Source of the DNA: Actinomortierella ambigua
Taxonomy: Eukaryota > Mortierellomycota > Mortierellomycetes > Mortierellales > Mortierellaceae
Reading direction: 5' to 3'
Length of the DNA: 64,000 nt
Assembly (NCBI GenBank): GCA_016098155.1
Contig: JAAAJB010000060.1
Span: forward strand, 26,181-90,180
Both the position numbers and the translations under genes were made by a program. Below are positions 33,117 through 44,200 of this stretch, piece by piece (within the stretch, counting starts at the first letter, position 1; the number at the start of each line of letters is the position of its first letter). The notes under the pieces are model-generated. The model saw only the letters and a list, made by a program, of their open reading frames with translations. It was not told the origin of the DNA and did not search any database.

Positions 33117-36100
33117 CTCTTTCTCTCTCTCTCTCCCTTTTGTTCTTTTCGACGACAATGCATGTTCTCTCTCAATCTCTATTCTGTCGCGGTCTCTCTT
33201 TCTCCTCTGTCCCAGTGCCCGCCCCCCGTTTTTTGTGTGTTCTATGCTGCCATCAATGACCATCCCAACCCTAGACAGAAGTAAAGGACACGAGAGTTGG
33301 CGCGTGTAAGGAAAAATGGAAGAGAGAACGGAGACTCACTTGCTCCTATCACATACCCCACCGGACCACCTTACCCAACCCAGCCTCAGAAGCAACACTG
33401 CTCTATGTTACTTCCCTGGCTTCCTACCTGCCAACCTGCCAACCTGCCTGCCCCCCCTCCTCCTCCTTTCCAATCCCATCTCGTCCAATGTTGCTCCTTC
33501 TCCCCCTATTTGTTGCAATTGTCTTTTCGGTGATTATTGTGCGGGTGTATCTGAAGCGAGGAAAAGAGAGAAAAGAGAGACGCGCGAGATATATCGACAG
33601 GGCTCACTCACTACGGGCCAATCGGTGTTACAAGCACACTCTCTAGCAGCTCGGTCTGTTTGCACTCAGGCATGCCTGTCCATGCCCATGCCTATGGCAA
33701 TGCCTGCCTCTCTTTCTCGCTATCTATCTCTTTCTCTCTCTCTCTCCCTTTCTCTCTCCCTCTCACTCCATGCTTTGCTTTGCTTTGCTTTGCTTGCCTG
33801 CCTGCCTACCTGCCTGTCCGCCTGCAACTTGCTGGCTTGTTTCATTTTCCAGTGGCTCCCTGGGTCGCACTGTGCAACCAGTTACTTTCACCCCCCCACC
33901 ATCTTCGCTTTGGATGTTGTGTTCCCTTCCTTTGAATGGGGAGCATGAACCAACCAACAACCCACCCCACCCTGCCCCCTCTTCTCTCCCTCTCCCTCTG
34001 TGTGTGCTGCCCCCTTTCTCTCTCTCTCTCTCTCTCTCACCCTGTGTTGTCTCTTTGTCGATGCCTTCTCACTCTCTTTGTTGTACCTATCCAGTTGTTG
34101 TTGTACTTCGATTTCCCCTTTTGACAAAGGACCCACGCTTTCAACTTGTCTGTGTCCAACGGAACTTGTTTCTACATTGTCGTCCCTTCGGACTGGGCAC
34201 TGTGTGCATGGCTGCCACTCTTGCTTTATTTGCCGTTTTAATGTGCACTGCCCGCCTTGAACACAACTCCCCCACCCCCGCTCCTTCCCCTGTCTTGCCT
34301 TGCCTGCCTTGCCTGCCTTGCCTATCTTGCCCCCTCCCCCTCCCCTCTCCTCCCCCCTATCCCTGTGGAGATGATGGGGGAATTGGGTCCGGGGCCTGGG
34401 TTTCTTGTTTTCATGTGTTGTGCCTGCGGAATGAGAGGAATGTCTCCCGCCACACACAGGGGTACACTTGGCCGTGTTGCACGCGACGCGTCTATCGCGC
34501 AAATGCGTGCTATCTTTATCGTCTTTGACTTTCTATTCTTACGAGCCAGGGCTACGGCTGAGAAAGAGAGCGGAAGGAGGGGGTTGAACTGCGCACGAAG
34601 ACAAGTTGTGGTGGTCTGGGTGTATTGGAGAGCAGCAAGAACAGACAAAAAAAAAAACAGGCTGGGTACTGGCTTTCGTGTTCCTGGGCTTTCGCGGGTA
34701 TTTTTTTTCGGTGTGTTGACAAGAGAGACTCTGTGGGTTGTACAAAATGCGGTAGCACTCACAAACACTTTCAATGGTTACAAACACCCCGCCTTTTTTT
34801 TTCTTGTATCACGCTCTTGCTAATATAACACTCGCCATCTACATTATCGTGTTCCTCATCTACGGGATGAATGGTGGCTACGACTCTCAATAGGTCATCA
34901 AGACTGTCGGCATGGTGCTCGATCTGACCGAGGAACGAGGACTTCTGCAGCAAATTCGCAAGAACAAGCGTAACTCGGACCCCGTCAAGCCCACTGATCA
35001 CCGTGCCAAGGTCGTCAACGAGATTGTGGAGACCGAGCGTGCTTATGTCAAGGACCTCGAGGATCTGCAGGCATACATGCGTGCTCTCCAGGCCGACGGC
35101 AATATCATCTCGCCCGCCACGATCCACCTCATCTTCGCCAACTTGAACGCCCTTGTTGACTTCCAGCGCCGCTTCCTGATCGCGGTCGAATCCAATGCCT
35201 GCCTCTCACCTCAGGACCAGAACTTTGGTTCCTGTTTTGTCCAGCACGAGGAGTCCTTTGCTGTCTACGAGCCCTTCTGCGCCAACGTCGGAGAGGCCTC
35301 GAAGCTCATTCTCCAGGAAGCTCCCAAGCTGCAGGTAAACAATACCCCCGATCCTGAAAGAGAAAGACAGAGGGGAAAAAAAGGCAGATATGAACGGCGC
35401 TCTCAGTTCCCAGACCATGAGAGCTGCTCATACCGTACCATTTTTTTTTCAGACGGCTCTCTATGTATCGTCCATGCTCTTGTACTTACTCTCCTTTGGT
35501 CCATTTTTTTTTCATACTCTTTTCTTTGATATGGTTGCCTTGCATGAACTAGAAATTGGCCCACCTCATGGAGCCCATCCATGGCATTACATCCCAGCTT
35601 ATCAAGCCTGTCCAGCGTATCTGCAAGTACCCTCTGTTCATGGATCAGCTGATCAAGCTCACGGACGCCGAGAACACCTACTACCGCGAACTTGTTATGG
35701 GTCAGTCTGCCATCAAACGCGTTGCTGATCGCATCAACGAGACGAACCGCAAGCAGGAGAACCACCTGCTAGCCCAACAATTGCAATACACCGTTGCCTG
35801 GAAGGACGGCGAGAAGGTCTCGGATTTTGGTGCTCTGCTGTTGCACGACCAGCTGCTCAACCCTCGCGGTGCTTCGGAGAAGGAGCTGCACGTCTTTTTG
35901 TTTGAAAAGATCCTCGTCTGTTGCCAGGAGATTGTCAACAAGAAGAAGAAGCAGCAACAACCCAAGGGCGCAATCAAGAAGCCAACGCTGCACATGAACG
36001 GTCGCATCTATATCAGCAACATCCGCTCAGTTGTGCCCGTCTCCACCGTCGGCTCATACTCGATCCATGTTGTTTGGAACGTGGCCACCGAGGAGTTTGA

Positions 36101-37337
36101 GCTCAAGTGCCGCAATGAGGATCAGCTTAAAAAGTGGCACACCATCCTCGACAAGCTTGTCGCGGAGGCAAACGCTCAGAAGGGTAGTGTTGTGTCGACA
36201 ACCAGTTTCATTGGCATGCCCAACATTGCCGAGCAGTCCTTCTACCGTGACAACGACGAGGAGTACATGGACGACGATCTGGACGGCGACGATGATGATG
36301 GCTACGAAGAGCCTCGTGGCTATCGCTCCAATTCGCTACCATTCGGCATGTCGTCGCAGCCAACCATGCTCGGATCGCGTCCTCGTGCCAAGACGGAGGA
36401 CGGCTCCGTTCCCAATGGACCATGGAATTCTCGCATGGGCGGTTATGGTGCACATGCATCTGCCAACGGTCGCCCTGCGCCCCCTGGTATGTCCCTTCCT
36501 CCTCTGCCTCGTACCACAAGCAGTGCTAGCACGGGCATGGGCGTCATGTCCCCTGGAGAGTACCCTTACTCGCCGCCATCGTCGTACCCAGCTTCGCCCA
36601 CAGTCTCGAACCCACGTGGCTCAACTAGCAGTGCGACCTCGTACCGCCGCAGCAATGGCGAGGGCCATTCGCCCATGGCCGACTCTGGCAAGTTTATGCA
36701 CGACGACGATTATAATACCCTTGGACAGCCACTGGCGCGTAATGCTTCGGCTGGTTACACCTACTCTGCGCCGTCGAATGCTCCACCAGTGCCGCCAATC
36801 CCCGGCCAGCTTCGCGTTCGTGCTCAGAGCAGCCCCAACATCCACGCTGCCGCTAACCCCAACTGGGCCCATGCCCCGGACATGCCATCGCTGGCACACC
36901 ACCGCCGCCCCTCCAACTCGAGTGGTCCAAGCTCGCCTACGACCCCCTACGGCAACTTTGTTGGCGGCAACATTCCCGCAGTGCCCATGATCCCTGCACG
37001 CCACAACTCGCCTCGACCAGACATGTCGCGCACACTGCGCCAGCAGCCGTCGAACAGCAACCTTGGCGCCGGCGTTCCTCAGCTGAAGATCAAGGTTAAC
37101 TTTCAGGAGGATGCGTATCTGATTGTGGTCCCTGTTCAGATTGGCTACAACGAGCTTGTTGAACGTGTGGAGAAGAAGATCCGACTGTGCGGATCGCGTC
37201 GACCAGACTCCCAGCCTCTGCGTCTGCGCTACAAGGATGAGGATAATGATTATATCATCATGAAGGACGACGATGACGTCTCGCTCGCTTTTGAGAGTTG
37301 CTATGCCGAAGGCATCATGAATCTCTTGGTGAGCTAA
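32056..37337 (+). CDS. CDC24: CDC24-type Rho guanine nucleotide exchange factor
   Basis: Activates Cdc42 at sites of polarised growth. Exons 32056-32505, 34894-35334 and 35553-37337 give 891 residues, close to yeast Cdc24 (854). Domains in order: the fungal CDC24 calponin-like domain (about 20-160; SIVSLYQSCLNLLDRLSGVP, RLGTPLACIYNNL); DH domain (about 180-365; VVNEIVETERAYVKDLEDL, QLIKPVQRICKYPLFM); PH domain (about 385-515; HVFLFEKILVCC, QLKKWHTIL); a long Ser/Pro-rich region with acidic DDDLDGDDDDG; and a C-terminal PB1 domain (about 808-891; LKIKVNFQEDAYLIVVPVQI, LRYKDEDNDYIIMKDDDDV) that should bind the Bem1 scaffold. The first intron is 2,388 nt, far longer than others here, and is filled with microsatellites. 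Exon borders are well supported, since both parts of the N-terminal domain join in frame. Confidence 0.96.
32506..34893 (+). other. Very long, microsatellite-rich first intron of CDC24
   Basis: A 2.4-kb intron bounded by GTAAGA and TCTCAATAG. It contains GA/AAG-rich blocks (32870-32925), CT arrays (33084-33135, 33714-33767, 34016-34039) and TTTGC/CTGC repeats (33774-33815). I could not identify a nested gene. Possibilities include an internal promoter for a shorter isoform or simple repeat growth. Confidence 0.75.
33084..33135 (+). repeat. (TC)n microsatellite in the CDC24 intron
   Basis: CT dinucleotide array of about 50 bases with one short interruption (GAGTCTCTTT). Confidence 0.85.
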
Positions 37338-38741
37338 AGAAGAAGGATGCCGCCCCTCTGGTCCTTCTTCTGCTTCATGATTGATTTATTTATCCATCCC
37401 CATCCTTTGTAATATGTTCGCACGTTGTCATGTTCCTCCCTTCTTTTCCGCACTCTTTTCCTCTTTTTTTTTTCTCTTTCTCTTTCAATTTTCTCCCATA
37501 TTGGTCGTTCGTGTTCCCACTTTCTCCCACCTGTTATTTCTTTCTCACCTTTGGCTCAACACCTCATTGTACTATGTCTTTTCCTTTGTAGTCTTTCACC
37601 CCTCTTTTCTTACTTTGTCACGCCTTTCATCCCTCGTGGGGTCTGACATTGCATACCTAGCACGTTGTTTGGATTCAATTGTTCTTCATTTTGCAATTGA
37701 CCCCGGTATACCTCCCCTTTTTCTGCTTCCTTTTTTTTTCTTGTAATGTCTCAAGAATCTATGGCTCAACAACAAACAAAAAACCAACAAAAATACAAGT
37801 TGCTGTATCCACCAAAAGCCCATCCTTTCTTGCCTCTTCCCTATTTCGCTGCCTCCTTCTCTCTCTTTTTTTTTTTTTTTACCTCCGCATTATTTCGCCC
37901 ATACCCGTCACCCACGTTCCCCAGTGGTGCGGCGTTTGATGTGTGGAGGGGAGATGCTTGCGCCAGTTCCTGCAGCAACCAAAGAACAAGAAGGAGTTTG
38001 TCATGATCCTACAAAATGACAGCCAGTCAGCAGCATCAAAGGATGAAAGTTACCCCTCGCCCCCCTTCGATATCAGCCATGACGTTACGACATGCCTCCA
38101 ATGATAACGGACGACCCTTCATTCTTCACGCCTTTTATGATTGACGATCATGCCTTCCGCCAATGCCCCTTTTTTCTTTTCTTTTCTATGAACACAATGA
38201 TGCCAGCCAAACCTTCCCACAAAATCTACAAAAAAATGCCTCTACGACCTTCAGGAATAACTTCAACCACCCACCACTCCCTCCTTCGACGAACGACAAA
38301 CCTCTCATGAATATGAAAAGAACAAAAAAAGCAAAGAGAATGACGAGAAAAAAAATCACTCCCCTCAAAAGACTGCAAAAGATTGCCCCCCCCCCCAGAA
38401 ACATCAACAACGACGGCGACCCTAGACCGTCCCCCGTTCAAAGTCGTCTTTGCGAACGTTTCCTCACCACCAACCAGCCCCTCCTTTGTACATATCTTTC
38501 CAGCCCCTCTCCACTCCAGTACTTTTGTAAATAGTTCTTTGTCCCTTTTTTTTTCTCTGAGCTTTCATTCCCTTCGTTTTTTTTGTCTCTTTCCACCCTT
38601 CCCGTCTTTTACACGATTTTTCTGTTACTGTAACGAATAATGACTAGACCCTCTCTTTTAATGTAAATAATCCTCGATCTCCATTAGCTATTGCTGCTAC
38701 TTGTTGTTGTTGTTTGTTGCTGTTGTTGTTATTGTTATTGT
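37338..38741. other. Convergent 3' flanks of CDC24 and the hydrolase gene
   Basis: About 1.4 kb of pyrimidine- and A-rich sequence with several homopolymers (for example T at 37866-37880) and a TTG/TTGTTA-rich run (38700-38742) that reaches the hydrolase stop. No protein gene or RNA gene is supported. Confidence 0.45.
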
Positions 38742-40969
38742 TTATAACAAGGCCATGATTGGTTTCTTGGTCGTGGAGGGGGATGAAGAGGAAGGGTGGG
38801 ATCTGGCATTGGGCAAGATGAAGTGCTCCAGGATATTGGCCAGGAGGGCATTGATCTCGTCGGGCTTCTCGGAGAGGACAAAGTGATCGGCGTCAATCTC
38901 ACGGACGAGCAGCTTGCGGATGTAGCGTGGGCCATGATGCGCCAAGGCCGGGGTCAGGATCTTGTCGCGCGTCGTGATGATGTGAGCACAAGGGAGAGAG
39001 GCGTCGAGTGTCGAGGCGGAGGCAGCCTGGGCAACAGCGTCCGCAGAAGCAGAAGCAGAAGCAGAGGCGTTTGTGGTGGTGGTGGTGGTAGCAGGGCCAC
39101 GACTGTCCTTGGAGGAGAAGGAGGCCGCAAACCTGGATTCATCGCGATGGTTGAAGGCGGTGGTTCGATAGTAGTTGAGCGGGCCCTGAAAGCCTGAGCG
39201 CGCATATTGGGCGAGGTAGTAGTCGAGCTCCTGTTGGTCCAGTCGTCCTGTTCGGGCCACGTTGCCGAGAACGACGTTGGGCTTGCGGTTCATCTTGGCG
39301 GTGGTGGCCTGTTCGGCGAATTTTAGCTGGTAGGCGAATTCTGGGGTCTCAGCGACAATCTTCTCATGGGTGTCATGAGTCGTGTTGAGAGGGAGGTAGG
39401 GCGTTGAAACGCTAGAACAAAAAAAAAAAAAAAAAAAAGGGAGGGGGGGGGGGGGGGAAAGGACGATGATGTGCGTGCGTGTCGTTTGTGCATGTGTGTG
39501 GGAATTTGGGACGATAGAGAGGTGAGTGATTTTCGAACGGTAGATCCGATCACTGCCAACAGTCATCAGTGCACCCTGCATGATTGCATGTACACTGTGT
39601 CAAAGTACCTTATAACGCCTTTGATGCGAGTGGGGAAGTAAAGGGCCGTTCGCCAGACGAGCATCCCACCCCTAAAAAAAAATTGTCCAGCCCATTCATT
39701 TTAACCCCGAAAGGCAATTGTGTGGTGCGCGAGTGAGTGAGTGATTGAGTGAGTGATTGCTGTGAGTGAGTGAGAATGTGTGACCCTGGGCGGGGTTGGC
39801 GCCCGATCGGTCTTTCCAACAGAGGGTGGGGGGGGGGGCGAGAGTAAGGCGTATAAGGAAACTGTCAGAACAAGCAGTGTGGAGTGGGAGGTGGGGAGAG
39901 GGGGGGGAAGAAACCATCAAGTGTCAAGATCCCGTAAGATCTGGCGAATCGAAACGTCGGAGAAGCGGAGGGGACTGAACCCCCCCCCCGCTTTTTGCTC
40001 CGGATGGTTTGTTCTATTGGACCGTACCAGTCATGGCCGAGTAGAGTAACCTTGTCCAGCTGGAGATGATCGATGAAGGCGACGAGGTGCGAGGCCAGGT
40101 TCTTGAGGGCATAATGCTCGACGGCTGCGGGGCTGTCGGACTGACCATACCCAAGCGTGTCAATGGCATACACACGGTAGCCGCGCTGGGCTAAGAATCG
40201 GATCTGATGGCGCCAGCCGTACCAGAGGTCTGGAAACCCATGGACGAGCAACAGGGGTTCACCACCCTGAGGTCCCTCTTCCACGTAGTGATAACGAAAC
40301 TCGCCTAGGCGTACAAACTTGTGCGTGAAGCTGTAACCGGGGGAAATGAGAGGCAAGACAAGGTGTGTCAGAAAAAGTTATTATGGAGAGAAACTGGGCA
40401 ACCAAACACAATCAAAAACAGAGGGAATGGAATCATGGACCAGTTGAGCAGTGAGCTGTGAAGTATGCTGTGCTTGCCTGGAAGGGTCTATGTAGGTCAT
40501 TGTGCAGTGCTGGAGGACAATGGAGCTTGGAATGCCAATGTGAATGCAGATGGGGAATGCAGGAAATATTGTTCAAGTAAAGGGGGGGGGGGGAAAGAAG
40601 GGAAATAAGGAGACGGTATTGGATACAGTCAACGGAAAAGGTGTTGTCCATGGTTGTCGGCCCGGGCTTGATGATGATAGGCAATGAACAATGTAATCGA
40701 GCACATGCATCGCCGTCATTAAATCGCTCCACGTTCTTCTCCAAGCCAGGCAGCACAGGGGGAGGAAGAAGGGGGGGGGGTTCGTTCTGTCTTTGAATGA
40801 ACACAAAAGTGTGTGCATGTATGTAGATGTGTATCATGGCTGGTCGTGTATTCCCCTTGGATGGTATATCCATACCCTATCCACCTTGTTGTTTCGAAGG
40901 TCGTTTCACGGCTGGCTGTCAAACATGGTGCCGCTGGTGCTCTCACTGCTTCTTCTCCACGCACTCCAT
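38742..40969 (-). CDS. Epoxide-hydrolase-like alpha/beta hydrolase
   Basis: Soluble alpha/beta-hydrolase, probably opening epoxides to diols. Secure exons are 40330-40028, 39671-39609 and 39411-38742. A tentative 23-nt first exon at 40969-40947 (MECVEKK) supplies an ATG and the right phase, giving 352 residues; the true start may differ. Motifs: FRYHYVEEG; the oxyanion loop HGFPDLWYGWRHQI; GYGQSDSP; the nucleophile elbow LLGHDWGG with catalytic Asp, split by an intron; VISVSTPY; lid tyrosines in FQGPLNYYR; and a C-terminal ADHFVLSEKPDEI with the catalytic His. A Thr/Ser/Ala-rich insertion of about 50 residues sits between the lid and the acid-containing TTRDKIL segment. This insertion is unusual for the family and is probably a surface loop. 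The predicted promoter lies against the divergent SulP gene. Confidence 0.87.
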
Positions 40970-41267
40970 CCCTCCGCGGGGACGAAGGGGCTAAAAAGAC
41001 GGAGCAACATTGCATCTTCGACATTTTCTATCTCTCAGTTCTTCCCCCCTCCCCCCTCCCTCTTGGAGCAAAAAAGAGAGCCTCTTCTTTGTTACTACAT
41101 ATTTTTTCTTTTGTTCTACCACTAAACTGACCCTTTTTATTTCTTGCTCTTCTCTCATTCTTCTTCATTTCTTCATTACTTTTTTTTTCTACCCATTTCA
41201 ACATCCATCACAGGAGTGTGTGAGAGAGAGACAGAGACAGTGAAGGCTGTGTCAGAGTGAATGCAAC

Positions 41268-44200
41268 ATGTCATCCTACAATGATCGCAGGCGTCTGTCG
41301 CAGGGCTCGCTACCGATGCCACCCTCCAGCCCAACCCCACGTTCGCCCTTGGCCACCAATCATCAGCACAGAGACCAACTCCCGCCACCACCAGCTATGC
41401 CCTCTCAACCGTCAGGCAACAGCCTTAGCGTCTTTTCGACCTCCTTTGTGCGCGAACAATCCCTCGCCCTCGGCAACCTCGAGCGTCGCCAGTCGCTCGA
41501 TTCACCGCCTTCGTCGTCTCCGTCTTGGGCCACAGTCTCAGCCTCGACCCCTCCCTCGGTCCTGTACCAGTCTCCGTCGTACATCCGTGCCCACCAGATG
41601 CAACAGCAACAGCAACAGCAAGTAACCACGACTGCTGGTGCTGCTGGTGCCTCGGCCTCTCTTTCCATTGCTGCCCGCCCTGCGAACCATGTCGCAGACC
41701 CGGCTGACAAGAGTCCGCCTTCGGGCCTGAGCAAGCTTCTCAAGAGCTCAGGCAGCCCTGGAGCTTCCCTGGTGTCCGAGGCTCAATCGCAGTCGTCCTC
41801 GGCTGCATCGTCTTTCACCAAACAACCACAGCATCATCAACAGGACATCGGCGACAACAAGAAGGGGCTGCTGCAGAGGCGTCAGGAGAACTCGAGATCG
41901 TCGCCATCTCCGCCCCCGATCGATACCACAACGCCCACCTTGAACGGATCGTCGTCGTCAGGACATCAACTGCAACTTCCGCATCCACATCAGCAACACC
42001 ACCAACGGCCACTCAAGACCACGCTGGATCGTGCGCCGTCGGCCTCAACGGTGAATGCACACGACGACGATGATGATGACGAGTATGACGACGCGGCCAT
42101 CGAACACATGTTAGCGTACAACGCCAAGAAATCGGGGCTGATCCAGTCGTTTTTGCAGAGGCTGCCATTGCCAAGGACACTCAGCAAGGCCTCTGTGACA
42201 GGAGCAAGAGGAGGAGGAGGAGGAGGAGGCGAGACAGGGCGGCTGCTCGATCCACAGGCGGGATCAAATTACCACCCTCAGCAGCAGCACTATCAGAGCA
42301 TGTCGTCGTCGACCAATCAGCACCGCCATGGTCGCAACAATGATCACGACGAGGATGAGGATGATGATCAGAACAGCCTGTCTAATCTGTGGCGCGACTT
42401 CCGGCATACCCCAATCACCACGAAGGTCTTGCTGCAAAAGTGTGTCGTCGACCCCGTCAGTTACATTCCTGCCGTTATCCTTGGTCTCTTGCTCAACCTG
42501 CTTGACGCTGTTTCCTATGGTATGTGCATCTCTCTCCTACTCTCTGTCTCTGTTTGTCTGTCTTTGTCTGATTGTCTGTGTGCATGTCTGTGTCTGTGTC
42601 TGCATCTGTGTGAGAGTGATTCTTGGCTCCTGGGAAGGGAAGGGGGGGATGAGTTTGATGGAGGAGAACGCGATCCTATCCTCCCCGCGACATGCCTTTT
42701 TTTTTCCTTCCTTCCCTCTTTTCTGTCGTTCTTCCCCCCCCCCTCTGTCGTGTGTCGCTGTTATTTTCTTTGTTATCTCATCACGGAAGAAGGAACTTTT
42801 GTGAACCCAAAAGCGGACACAACAAACAAGTGGATCTTCCAAAGTGTGTGCACATCTGTGTGTGTGCGTCGCACACCATGCATCGCAGTGCATGAGAACA
42901 CTCGGTCCTGAGTTGCTTCCCCCTCCCCCTCCCCCTCCCCTCCTGCCTCTCCCACACACACCCTGTCCCTCCCCCGACCTTCCCCCACGAGATGTTCTCA
43001 CACTACTCTTCCTCAACTCTACAGCTTTTGAGTGACATGTGGTTCATTTTGTGTCGCGCAGTGTTCAATAGCGACTGGAAGACTGGGAGGAGCCAGTGAT
43101 GATGGCGTTCTGTCGTATCGACAAAAAAAGGAGCCGATGAGGCAGAGAAAAAAGGGGGGGACAACAAGTGAAAGGTGAAAATAGGGAAAGAGGGAATGCC
43201 TCATCCCTTCTCATCACTATCCCCGTCGTTTCCTTTTCCACTCACCCACCCCCCTGGGATGCAATCGTGATTACATCTTTTTGACTTCTTTTGGGCAGCT
43301 TCCTTCTTTCTCTCTCTTCTCTCATATCCTACAATGGTGAATTGTGCTCTTGGCATACATGCATTGGGGTATGTGCGGACCAACTTGACTCCGAGAACTC
43401 TTTTCTCCTCATGCCCCCCATCTCTTCTCCGGACCTTTTTTTTTTTTTGTCTTTTCGGCGCACACGCACTCTTTCATGCCGACTCCGAGAAAAAAAACAA
43501 AATGAGCTTCCCCACTCAGCCCGACAAGAAGGGGGGTCTAACCATTTGAGTTTTTTAGGGTAGCAGCAAAGTTTCGTGGACCAACTGGCCCAATGAAAAG
43601 GAGAGGAGGGAGACGTTTACTGTTGACTCGGACAGAGTCAATCCTCCCTCATTGAACTCTCCCCCCCCCCTTTTTTTTTTCTTCTCCACCTTTGCGTCTT
43701 GAACACGAAAAAGGACGATGGTAGTGCGAACCACCCACCCAAGAAAAATAACCCCCTTGTCATTAATACCTTTTTTTTCTTTCGCTCTCTCAAATGGATG
43801 ACAATAGGAATGATCATTTTCCCTCTAAACGTGTCGCCGTTTCAACAGCTGGGCCCGGATGGTATTTCAATGTTCTTTGTGAGTTGCGTCATCTCGCAGC
43901 TTGTCTATTCGCTTGGCGGAAGTGCCTTCAAGGGCGGAAATGGCTCCATGATGATCGAAGTGGTCCCGTTCCTGCATCTCATGTAAGCACAGAGAAATCA
44001 TAACTGATGGCGAATGTACCATATTTCAGTTAGAAAGAAAGGAGGGAGAGGAGGAGAGGGGAAGGGCGGAGGGGTTTGTTACAAGTCTATATTTTTTTTT
44101 TCTCACCAGACGTTTTCTCTAACGTTGAAATGGAAAGACAGAAGATACCATTTTAGAGTTTTCCTGTGTTGTGTGACACATCCACCCCCCGTCTCTCCGA

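Noticed and set aside
42520..43807. Hidden exon inside the long first SulP intron
   Set aside because: Exons 1 and 2 already join in phase within a conserved SulP region, and no bordered frame in the interval adds family sequence.
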